From NCBI RefSeq assembly GCF_000741135.1, contig NZ_JGYU01000010.1:1-64000 (forward strand): a DNA stretch of 64,000 bases, written 5' to 3'. This stretch comes from Bifidobacterium choerinum (lineage in GTDB: Bacteria; Actinomycetota; Actinomycetes; Actinomycetales; Bifidobacteriaceae). Below are positions 54,805 to 62,948 of this stretch, piece by piece; positions within the stretch are counted from its first letter, which is position 1; every line of letters begins with the position of its first letter. A program made the position numbers and the translations under genes. The notes beneath the pieces are model-generated. The model ran no database searches and was not told the origin of the DNA. It saw only the letters and a list, made by a program, of their open reading frames with translations.

Positions 54805-56163
54805 TCACGGTTCCGGGTTGAAGGTGTTCCAATACGGCAGGATCCTCGGCTCGCTGTCGTAGGCCTTCACGACGTCTTCCGGCAGGTATTCGCGACGGAT
54901 GGCGACCTCGTAGTTGTATTCGGTGAACCACGAGTCGTCCATGATGAAGTAGCCCTCATGGCCGACCGGCTTGTTGTGCGCGGTGGTGCCCCACGAGTTC
55001 TCGACCTTCCAGCGCAGCGGATTGCCGTCCGCGTCCAGATCGACGCCGGCGATCATCATCGCGTGGGTCGGCAGGCTCTGGTTGTACTGGAAGCGTTGGC
55101 CCTTGTCGAGCTTGAACTCGAGGCCCATCATCCGCTGCACGTCATAGAGGTTGAGTGCCATGATGCCCTTCTGGAAATCGGAGTCCTGCAGCACGTCGCA
55201 GCCGAACCACACCGGTTCGCCAGCCTTGAGCTGCTTGATCGTCGCCTGCTTCATCACGTCGATCGGCACGTTGACGTAACGGCAGCGGCGCTTGGAACCG
55301 AGCACTTCGCCGGTCATGTCAATCTCGTAGGACTGGTTGTATCCCATGCCCTCAACCGGCAGGTTGATGACACCGATGCAGTCGGCGAACTTGACATCGC
55401 CCAAATACTTCTTGTAGAACTCGAGCGGGGTCAGGCCGCGGTCCGCATGGTAGTGCTTGTCGGTGTCACGGTACACGAAGTCGACTGTCTTCGGCGGCTC
55501 GCCGAAGCTCACGCACAGCACACGGTAGATGTCGGAGAGCATGCCACGGCGCGCCTCGTCGATGTCCGCGTCCGACTTGCCTTCGGCGACCATCGTGCGC
55601 AGTGTGTACGCGTCCTCGCGCAGCATGCGGTTGAGCAGCGCGTCCAGTTCGGAGGAGTTCTTCGTGACCGCCGTCTCCGGCATCGCCTCCTCGGGCACGA
55701 CGCCGTACTTTTCGACGAGCGCGACGATCGGGTCGAAGTCGCCGCCGTCCTGCTGCGGTGTGGCGAGCAGGAAGTCGATGCGGCGGTCGTCAAGGTCGCT
55801 GCCGGCGTACTTGACCATGTTCTCCATGAAGAAGTTGGCCTTCTCGAGCTTGTCGTAGAAGAAGTTGTAGGCCTGCGACAGCTGGAAGCTGCCCTTCGGC
55901 AGCTTGAGCTTCTTCTCCATGTGGAAGCGCAGGAAATTGAGCGCCGAATACATCCAGCAGCGGCCGGACTGGCGCTGGTTGGCGACGGCCTCGTCGTCCA
56001 CGTCCACCGAGAACACGAAGTTGTTCTTGGTGACGACGACGTTCTCACGCTCGCTCGAAGCATGGATGCCGTTGTTCTTGACGGCCTGCTCGGCGATTTT
56101 CTGGGCGGCGTCCTTCCTGTAGGATTCTGCCATCTTCGACAGATCTTCTTTGGTTAGTTCCAT
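54805..56163 (-). CDS. pepC: Aminopeptidase C (bleomycin hydrolase family)
   Basis: A 452-residue papain-like cysteine aminopeptidase (C1B). The catalytic Cys69 is in NQRQSGRCWMYSALN, His367 in LPTHAMMI and Asn389 in VENSWGT. Length and layout match PepC of lactic acid bacteria and bifidobacteria. It removes N-terminal residues from peptides in the cytoplasm as a hexamer. AAAGGATCC lies before ATG 56163, 27 bases after the C45 stop, so it is in an operon with that gene. Confidence 0.96.
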   Translation of the reverse strand: MELTKEDLSKMAESYRKDAAQKIAEQAVKNNGIHASSERENVVVTKNNFVFSVDVDDEAVANQRQSGRCWMYSALNFLRFHMEKKLKLPKGSFQLSQAYNFFYDKLEKANFFMENMVKYAGSDLDDRRIDFLLATPQQDGGDFDPIVALVEKYGVVPEEAMPETAVTKNSSELDALLNRMLREDAYTLRTMVAEGKSDADIDEARRGMLSDIYRVLCVSFGEPPKTVDFVYRDTDKHYHADRGLTPLEFYKKYLGDVKFADCIGVINLPVEGMGYNQSYEIDMTGEVLGSKRRCRYVNVPIDVMKQATIKQLKAGEPVWFGCDVLQDSDFQKGIMALNLYDVQRMMGLEFKLDKGQRFQYNQSLPTHAMMIAGVDLDADGNPLRWKVENSWGTTAHNKPVGHEGYFIMDDSWFTEYNYEVAIRREYLPEDVVKAYDSEPRILPYWNTFNPEP

Positions 56164-56190
56164 GATGGATCCTTTCTGCTAACCGTTTCC

Positions 56191-57549
56191 TTACTCGAAC
56201 AAAGTCCAAGGCTGGCTCGGGCGGCTCTTGAGATACCCGCGCTGCCAATTCCACTGAGGATGCTGGTCCATGAACGCGTCCGCGTCGAAGGGCTCGCCGT
56301 CCGCGCGTCCGAAGATGCCCCACATCCTCATGTTCCTGATATCCTCGGCGTCCGCGCATTTGCCGTCGCACGAGCCGCCCGGGAAGAACGGCACGTTCCA
56401 CACGCCATGCGGATCGTCGGCGTAGTACTGCGGATCGACGTCGTAATGCGCGCAGATGTCACGCGAGCTCGCGCACTCGTAACCCAGATACGGGTCGAAC
56501 TTGTCTGCGAGAATCCTCTTGGCCATGTCGTCGTCGATACGGCCGGCGACCTCGGGCATGAGCCGTTCGAGACGCGTGCGGCGGCCGCCGGTCTGCTGAC
56601 GCGGATCGTTGTAGCCGTTGTCGACGCATTCGAGGTTGCGGATGCGCGGATTGTGCGCGGCGTTGCAGCCGTAGAACCAGCCGTCCTTCGTGCGCAGCAG
56701 CTCCTGGTGCTTGAGCCCCTGCTCGTAGCGCGCGATCTCGTTTGTATTGGCATCCACGAGCATCCAGATGTTCGCGTAGCCGCCGTTGTTGCCGTCGTTT
56801 TCGATGGCGACCCATTCGTCGATCGTCTTCGCGTATTGCGAGGCCTTGCGCGAGCGCACATATTCAGGTACGCCGTCCACGTCGTAGCCGACGAAGCCCG
56901 CGAGCGTCGTCTCGGTGATCCCCAGACCCGCGGAGGTCACGTAGAAATCGGTCATCGAACTGGTGTAGCCGGGGATCGTCTGCATCTTCATCGCATAGCC
57001 GTGCGCCGGCTTGATCATTTCGCAAACGTTGAAGTACTGGCCGCTCCAGAAGTCGTCGAAGCTTTCGTGGGCGATGACCGGGCGGCCGTCCACAGTGGCG
57101 GAGCCGGTGGCGACGAACCCGGTGCAATGCGACCCTTTCGGACCCATCGGCGGGTTGTTCGAATACTGCGCGGCCACCTGCGGCCACCAGTACCCGGTCA
57201 GTTCCATCCATGCGTTCCAGCCGATCACGTCGTCGAGCGTCGTCGGGAAGCCGCCGGCGGTGAAGCCGTCCGCCATCCCCTGCATCTCGTCGAGATACTC
57301 CTGGGGGATCTTGTCCTTGTGCAGCTTGACGGCCTGCTCGACGAAGAACGAATAATCCATGCCGAGCGTCTCAAGCGTCATATGGGTGTAGACGCGGATC
57401 GCGTCCTTGAATTCGTCGACGAGCAGGTAGCCGTGTTCGAATCCGATCTCGTACGGCTCCCCCTGCACCGTGATGTAATGCCAGCCGTTGATGTCCTTGC
57501 GCTCGCCCTTCGCGAGCGCCGCGCGTTGTGCGTCGGTGAGCTCCGCCAT
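56191..57549 (-). CDS. C45 family Ntn-hydrolase (acyltransferase/amidase type)
   Basis: A 452-residue Ntn-hydrolase-like protein. KGSHCTGFVATGSATVDGRP (138-157) contains the likely nucleophile Cys142, and PVIAHESFDDFWSGQYFN follows, typical of the peptidase C45/phospholipase-B-like (acyl-CoA:6-APA acyltransferase) family. Asn and Arg residues of the oxyanion hole are not assigned. No signal peptide is visible. It is the first gene of the peptidase/antiporter cluster, with AAAGGACGG before ATG 57549. An N-acyl amino-acid or amide substrate is plausible but not shown. Confidence 0.8.
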   Translation of the reverse strand: MAELTDAQRAALAKGERKDINGWHYITVQGEPYEIGFEHGYLLVDEFKDAIRVYTHMTLETLGMDYSFFVEQAVKLHKDKIPQEYLDEMQGMADGFTAGGFPTTLDDVIGWNAWMELTGYWWPQVAAQYSNNPPMGPKGSHCTGFVATGSATVDGRPVIAHESFDDFWSGQYFNVCEMIKPAHGYAMKMQTIPGYTSSMTDFYVTSAGLGITETTLAGFVGYDVDGVPEYVRSRKASQYAKTIDEWVAIENDGNNGGYANIWMLVDANTNEIARYEQGLKHQELLRTKDGWFYGCNAAHNPRIRNLECVDNGYNDPRQQTGGRRTRLERLMPEVAGRIDDDMAKRILADKFDPYLGYECASSRDICAHYDVDPQYYADDPHGVWNVPFFPGGSCDGKCADAEDIRNMRMWGIFGRADGEPFDADAFMDQHPQWNWQRGYLKSRPSQPWTLFE

Positions 57550-57886
57550 GATCGATCGCCGTCCTTTCGTGATTGCTAAGGCACACGCTAGGTTCGCGGT
57601 CGCGGTGGTCGGTGGTGTTTTCTATCAAGGCATAACGTTTTTCCATCGCCATGCGCGCAACAGGGAAAATCGAAGTTTTTCAGGCTTATTTGGAAATATA
57701 TTTCGCTCTGCGTCGCAATCCCGAATGGGAAACCGGTTACGGTGGCGGCGTTGCCACTAATTTGCGCGCCGCGCAGGGGCGGCGGCCGGCGCATGGTCGT
57801 GTGGCGGACAGTCGACGACGTCTGCCCAAATGGTATGCGCCACCGTTTTCATCGGTGGCGTATGCCGTCTGGGCAGTCGGCGGTGC
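57550..57886. other. Intergenic region upstream of the peptidase cluster
   Basis: Bases 57610-57710 are AT-rich for this genome and probably hold the promoter of the C45-pepC cluster on the minus strand. GAAATATATTTC at 57693-57704 is a perfect 12-bp palindrome that could be an operator. The def terminator hairpin lies at the right end. Confidence 0.4.
57822..57876 (-). terminator. Long hairpin after def
   Basis: CTGCCCA (57822-57828) pairs with TGGGCAG (57870-57876), and GGTATGCGCCACCG (57832-57845) with 57853-57866 over a TTTTCAT loop. It begins about 10 bases after the def stop. No U tract. Confidence 0.65.
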
Positions 57887-58534
57887 TCACAGCTCGAAGC
57901 CGAGCACCTTGGCCGCTTCGGTAGGCACCGGATCCTCGCACCAGAAGTCCTCGAGGTTCTCGGTCGTCGTCAGGCTGCGGATCTCGGCCTTGTCGATGTA
58001 CAGTTCGCCGCTCAGATGGTCGGTCTCATGCTGGAAGATGCGCGCCGGCCAGCCGTGCAGCCGCTCCTCGTGCGGCTTGCCGTCCTCGTCGTGCCAGCGG
58101 GCGACGATGTCGAGCCAGCGCCTGCGCACCGCCTGGTAGCCTTCGAAGCTCAGGCAGCCTTCGTAGAACGAGCGCGTCTCGTCGCCGACCGGCGTGTAGG
58201 ACGGGTTGATGATCGCGTGGAACGGGAATTCGGCGATCTCACGCGGGTCGTCGTCGGCGTCCGCATGGTCCTCGACGACGGCGAGCGCGAGGTTGAGTCC
58301 GATCTGCGGTCCGGCGAGGCCGACGCCGGGCGCGTCGAGCATCGTCGTGCGCATCGTCTCGATGAGCTTCGCCAACGTGTGCTTGCTCAGCTGGCCGTCG
58401 TAGCGCACGCACTGCGCACGCAGGACGGGTTCACCCGCCTCGACGATCGGCAGCACGCCGTTCTGCGCCGACTTGAGCAGTCGTTCCACATCCCTGTTGA
58501 GCGCGATGTCCACGCGCTTGTTCGTTCCGAACAT
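57887..58534 (-). CDS. def: Peptide deformylase
   Basis: A 215-residue metalloenzyme that removes the formyl group from new proteins. The three motifs are GVGLAGPQIG (70-79), EGCLS (125-129, Cys127) and HETDH (169-173), the latter with Thr in place of the usual Ile/Phe. An insertion-rich middle part is usual for actinobacterial enzymes. It follows glmM by 43 bases on the same strand and is probably co-transcribed. Confidence 0.96.
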   Translation of the reverse strand: MFGTNKRVDIALNRDVERLLKSAQNGVLPIVEAGEPVLRAQCVRYDGQLSKHTLAKLIETMRTTMLDAPGVGLAGPQIGLNLALAVVEDHADADDDPREIAEFPFHAIINPSYTPVGDETRSFYEGCLSFEGYQAVRRRWLDIVARWHDEDGKPHEERLHGWPARIFQHETDHLSGELYIDKAEIRSLTTTENLEDFWCEDPVPTEAAKVLGFEL

Positions 58535-58577
58535 GGTCTTCTCTCTTTCGGGTTTCGATTGCGGTTCGTACGGTGGC

Positions 58578-59960
58578 TCACAGCGCGAGCTCGTCGGCGA
58601 CGACCTGCGCGAGACGCGCGGTCACCTCGTCCGCCTGCTGCTGCGTCGCGGCCTCGGCCATGACGCGCACGAGCGGCTCGGTGCCCGACGGGCGCAGCAG
58701 CACGCGGCCGGTATCACCGAGCAGTGCCTCCTCGCGCGCGACGGCGTCGAGCACGGCCTTGTTCGTCTTCGCGGCCATCTTGTCGACGTTCGGCACGTTG
58801 ATCAGCTGCTGCGGCAGCTGCGGGAAGTCGGCGGCGAGGCTCTTGAGGGAGCAGCCGGAATCGACGATCTCCTTGCACAGCGTCAGCGCTGTCAACGTGC
58901 CGTCGCCGGTCGTCGCGAACTCGCGGTTGATGACGTGGCCGGACTGTTCGCCGCCGAGGCTGTAGTCGCCGCGCAGCATCTCCTCGAGCACGTAGCGGTC
59001 GCCGACGTTCGTCTGCACGGTGCGGATGCCCATCTCCTTGAGCGCGAGCTTGAGGCCGAGGTTGCTCATCACCGTCACGACGAGCGTGTCGTGGTTGAGC
59101 TTGCCTTCGCGCTGCTTGGCGCGCGCGAGGATGCCCATGATCTGGTCGCCGTTGACGAGCGTGCCGTCCTCGTCGACGGCGAGGCAACGGTCGGCGTCGC
59201 CGTCGAACGCGACGCCGAGATCGGCGTTGGAGGCCTTGACCATCGCCTGCAGCTGCTCGGGGTGCGTCGAGCCGGCGTTCTTGTTGATGTTATAGCCGTC
59301 GGGGGACGCGTTGATGACGATGACGTCGGCGCCGGCGCGGCGCAGCGCCTCCGGGGCGACGACCGACGTCGCGCCGTTAGCGCAGTCGGCGACGACCTTG
59401 AGCCCCTTGAGCGGCTTCGTCTGCGTGCCGTCGACGATCGGCGCGATCGTGGCGACGAGATGGTCGATGTACATGTTCGTCGCCGTGTTCGAATCATGGC
59501 TGACGCGGCCGACGCCGGCGCCGGTGGGGCGTTCCCAGTCCTGGCCGAGGACGGCTTCGATCTCGTCCTCCTTCGCGTCGGGCAGCTTGAAGCCGCCGCG
59601 CGCGAAGAACTTGATGCCGTTGTCCGGCATCGGGTTGTGCGAGGCGGAGATGACGGCGCCCATCTCGACGTTGAGCACGCTCGTCAGATACGCGACGCCC
59701 GGCGTCGGGATGATGCCCGCGTCGATGACGTCGAAGCCGCCGGCGGACATGCCCGCGGCAAGCGCGTTCGACAGGAAATCGCCGGAGACGCGCGTGTCGC
59801 GCCCGATCAATGCGCGGCGGCGGCCCGCCTTCTGGTCGGGTTTCGGGGCGTCGTCGCCGAGCACGCGCACGGCCGCGTCCCCCAGATCGAGCGCGAGCTG
59901 CGCCGTCAGATCACGATTGGCAAGACCACGGACACCATCGGTTCCAAACATACGTGGCAT
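58578..59960 (-). CDS. glmM: Phosphoglucosamine mutase
   Basis: A 460-residue alpha-D-phosphohexomutase converting glucosamine-6-phosphate to glucosamine-1-phosphate for peptidoglycan. The start MPRMFGTDGVRGLANRDLTA is diagnostic. The phosphoserine is Ser107 in VISASHNP, the metal loop DGDAD is at 253-257, and RPSGTEP near the end binds the substrate phosphate. GTGAGG lies 6 bases before ATG 59960; 59966 and 59972 are less likely. def follows. Confidence 0.97.
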   Translation of the reverse strand: MPRMFGTDGVRGLANRDLTAQLALDLGDAAVRVLGDDAPKPDQKAGRRRALIGRDTRVSGDFLSNALAAGMSAGGFDVIDAGIIPTPGVAYLTSVLNVEMGAVISASHNPMPDNGIKFFARGGFKLPDAKEDEIEAVLGQDWERPTGAGVGRVSHDSNTATNMYIDHLVATIAPIVDGTQTKPLKGLKVVADCANGATSVVAPEALRRAGADVIVINASPDGYNINKNAGSTHPEQLQAMVKASNADLGVAFDGDADRCLAVDEDGTLVNGDQIMGILARAKQREGKLNHDTLVVTVMSNLGLKLALKEMGIRTVQTNVGDRYVLEEMLRGDYSLGGEQSGHVINREFATTGDGTLTALTLCKEIVDSGCSLKSLAADFPQLPQQLINVPNVDKMAAKTNKAVLDAVAREEALLGDTGRVLLRPSGTEPLVRVMAEAATQQQADEVTARLAQVVADELAL

Positions 59961-60163
59961 ATTCATCCTCACTTGATATGCATCAGACCACCGATCCGAC
60001 CGATTATCCGCGACCGGACCATACCGTGCACGATTCTACTGCACCGCACGTCTACTGCGCCCGCGGCGATTGCCGAGGGCGGCGGATGCTGGACTGCCAT
60101 GCGCGGACGACAGGGCGGCGACAGCATCGAATGCGAGACGAACCGGAGCGGAGCCGAACCGCA

Positions 60164-60230
60164 GACCTGCTACGACGACAGGGGGCGGATCACGGCGATC
60201 GCCGTGATCCGCCCCCCGTCGTAGCAGGTC
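60164..60230 (-). terminator. Very long hairpin after pepN
   Basis: Arms of more than 30 bases meet at GGCGATCGCC: GACCTGCTACGAC (60164-60176) and GGGGGCGGATCACGGC (60181-60196) pair with the mirror sequences up to 60230, with one small bulge. It begins 16 bases past the pepN stop. No U tract. It would fold on either strand. Confidence 0.75.
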
Positions 60231-60245
60231 AGGACAGCCGCAGAC

Positions 60246-62870
60246 TCAGTCCTCGACGGTCTCGCCCAGCTTCATGTTGAACTCGGCGACGTCGCGGGTG
60301 CGTTCCGAGGCTTCGACGTTGCCGCGGACGATGCGCTTGAGCGCGTTGTCCGCGTCCTGATGCGCGTCAAGCCACGCGTTGCCGGCTTCGACGAGCTTCG
60401 CCGGGTCGGCGTAGCCCGGATAGAGGCCTTCGAGCAGCGCCTCGGCCATATGGAAGGACTTGTTCTTCCAGATCCATTCGGCCTGCTCGAAATACTCGTC
60501 CACATACGGGTCGGCGAGCGCTTGGCTCGGCGTGCCGGCGAAGCCGCGGGCGACCTCCTCGAGCTGGCTGTTCGTCAGCGCGTCGTTGTGCAGCGCCTGG
60601 TCCCATGCCCAGCGCTTCGCGTCGGCGGTCGCACGCACGGCGCGGGCGCCGTAGGCGAATTCGCGGTTCTCGGTCGTGTCGCGGCGCTTGAGCTCGGCGT
60701 CGATGTCCGCTTCCTTGATTGCGTTGACGGACGCGAGCGCACGTACGAGCGACCAGCGGAAGTTGTTGTCGAGTTCGAGTCCTTCGAGCACGAGCGAGCC
60801 GTCGAGCAGGCTGCGCACCGTATCGGCGAACGCGCTGTCGCCTTCGACGCCGTAGCTCAGATAGGCGGAGGCGAGCTGGAACTGCATGTCGGAGCCGGCC
60901 GGCGCGTTCTTGGCGAGCGTGAGCAGCTGTTCGGCGACGTGGCGTGCGATGTCGGCGCGCTTGGCCGGGTCGGTGTAGTGCCAGACGGTCGTCGACAGCG
61001 TCGCGAGCGCGTAGCGGAAGGTCGTCGATTCCGTTTCGGTCGACAGCAGCTTGAGCGTCGTGTCGATGAAGTCGGTCGCGGCGAGTTCGGCATCGCGCGT
61101 CATGTCCCACAGCGCGAGCCAGACGACGGCGCGGGTGAGCGCATCGTCGAAGCGGTGCAGGTTCGCGAGCGCGAACGCGAGCGAGTCGTCATCGAACCTG
61201 AGCTTCGTGTAGGTCAGGTCGTCGTCGTTCGCGAGGATGAACGCCGGCTTCGGTTTGCCCTGCGCGGGCACGGCCGTCGTCTCGCCGTCGACGTCGAGTT
61301 CGATGCGGCCGGTGCGCACGACCTTGCCGCTGGCGGTGTCTTCGTTGTAGAAGCCGACGGCGAGGCGGTGCGGGCGCAGCACCGGATGCGCTTCGGGCGC
61401 GCTCTGCGTGAGCGTGAGCGTCGCGATCGTGCCGTCGTCGGCGCTCGTCACGTCGGTCGTGATCGTGTTGATGCCCGATTCCTCGAGCCACTTCTCGCTC
61501 CACGTCTTGAGGTCACGGCCCGAGGTCTCCTCGAGTTCGGCGAGCAGGTCGTTGAGCGTCGCGTTCGAGTAGGCGTGGCGGTTCAGATAGTGGTTGATGC
61601 CTTCGAAGAACCTGTCGCGGCCGACGTAGGCGACGAGCTGCTTGAGCACGGAGGCGCCCTTCGCGTAGGTGATGCCGTCGAAGTTGACGTAGGTGTCGTT
61701 GAGGTCGTTGATCGGCGCGACGATCGGGTGGGTCGTGCTCAGCTGGTCCTGGTTGAGCGCCCAGCTCTTCTCGCCGGAGCAGAAGGTCGCCCATGCGTCC
61801 TTCCAGTCGGTCGCCTCGGCAGTGGCGAGCGTCGACGTGAACTCGGCGAAGGATTCGTTGAGCCACAGGTCGTTCCACCATTTCATCGTCACGTAGTCGC
61901 CGAACCACATGTGCGCGAGCTCGTGCAGCACGGTGACGACGCGGCGTTCGGCGAGCGCGTCGGTGACCTTCGACGAGAAGACGTAGGAGTCGCGGATCGT
62001 GACCATGCCGATGTTCTCCATCGCGCCGGCGTTGTATTCAGGCACGTAGATCTGGTCGTACTTCGCGTACGGGTACGGCACGCCCCAGGTCTTCGCGTAG
62101 AACGCGAAGCCTTTCTTCGTGATGTCGAACAGGTAGTCGACGTCCTTCGCGAAGTCCTTGGCGAGCGCCTGGCGGCAGTACTGCGCCATCGGGATCGTGC
62201 GGCCGTCCTCGTTCTCGTAGGTCGTGTGCCATGCGGCGTACGGGCCGGCGCAGATCGCGGTCAGGTAGGAGCTCATCGTCGGCGTCGGTTCGAAGGTCCA
62301 GCGCTTCGTCGTCTCGGACGGCTTGTCGGCGAGCGTGCCGTCCATCGTCATCCGGTCGAGGTCCTCGACGGCGGCGACCGGCATGTTCGACGTGACGATC
62401 CACGACTGCGGCGCCGTCACCGTGAAGTCGAAGACGGCCTTGAGGTCGGGCTGGTCGAAGACGGCGTAGACGCGGCGCGCGTCCGGCACCTCGAACTGCG
62501 AGTACAGGTAGACGTTGCCGTCGGACGGGTCGACGCTTCGGTGCAGGCCTTCGCCGGTCGTCGAATAGCGGCACAACGCCGTCACGGTGACGGTGTTGTG
62601 CTCGGCGAGGTCGTTAAGCTGGATGTGGTCGTCGTCGAAGACCTCGTTCGGGTCGACGTCGGCGCCGTTGACGACGACCTTCGTCACCTCGTCGGCGATG
62701 AGGTCGAGGAAGGTGCTCTCCCCCGGCTTCGCGTCGAACTCGATCGTCGACGTGGAGACGAAGGTCCTGTCGCCCTGCGTCAGATCGAGGTCGACGGCGT
62801 AGTGGATCGGATACTGCACGATCGATTTGCGTTCCTGCGCTTCGACGCGCGTGAGATTGGCTCCTGGCAT
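60246..62870 (-). CDS. pepN: Aminopeptidase N
   Basis: An 874-residue M1 zinc aminopeptidase. GAMEN (282-286) recognises the N-terminus, HELAHMWFG (316-324) with Glu339 in NESFAEF forms the zinc site, and the C-terminal ERAP1-like domain is about 380 residues. AAGGAGCACC precedes ATG 62870. Length and layout match actinobacterial PepN. It works on cytoplasmic peptides, adding to PepC and the S10 enzyme. It lies downstream of the RNase J gene. Confidence 0.97.
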   Translation of the reverse strand: MPGANLTRVEAQERKSIVQYPIHYAVDLDLTQGDRTFVSTSTIEFDAKPGESTFLDLIADEVTKVVVNGADVDPNEVFDDDHIQLNDLAEHNTVTVTALCRYSTTGEGLHRSVDPSDGNVYLYSQFEVPDARRVYAVFDQPDLKAVFDFTVTAPQSWIVTSNMPVAAVEDLDRMTMDGTLADKPSETTKRWTFEPTPTMSSYLTAICAGPYAAWHTTYENEDGRTIPMAQYCRQALAKDFAKDVDYLFDITKKGFAFYAKTWGVPYPYAKYDQIYVPEYNAGAMENIGMVTIRDSYVFSSKVTDALAERRVVTVLHELAHMWFGDYVTMKWWNDLWLNESFAEFTSTLATAEATDWKDAWATFCSGEKSWALNQDQLSTTHPIVAPINDLNDTYVNFDGITYAKGASVLKQLVAYVGRDRFFEGINHYLNRHAYSNATLNDLLAELEETSGRDLKTWSEKWLEESGINTITTDVTSADDGTIATLTLTQSAPEAHPVLRPHRLAVGFYNEDTASGKVVRTGRIELDVDGETTAVPAQGKPKPAFILANDDDLTYTKLRFDDDSLAFALANLHRFDDALTRAVVWLALWDMTRDAELAATDFIDTTLKLLSTETESTTFRYALATLSTTVWHYTDPAKRADIARHVAEQLLTLAKNAPAGSDMQFQLASAYLSYGVEGDSAFADTVRSLLDGSLVLEGLELDNNFRWSLVRALASVNAIKEADIDAELKRRDTTENREFAYGARAVRATADAKRWAWDQALHNDALTNSQLEEVARGFAGTPSQALADPYVDEYFEQAEWIWKNKSFHMAEALLEGLYPGYADPAKLVEAGNAWLDAHQDADNALKRIVRGNVEASERTRDVAEFNMKLGETVED

Positions 62871-62948
62871 GGTGCTCCTTGCTGCTTGCTTGTGCTTCTG
62901 CTTTCCTGTCGGCGTTGCGCCCCGTCCGGCCGTGCGCGGCCGTGGACG

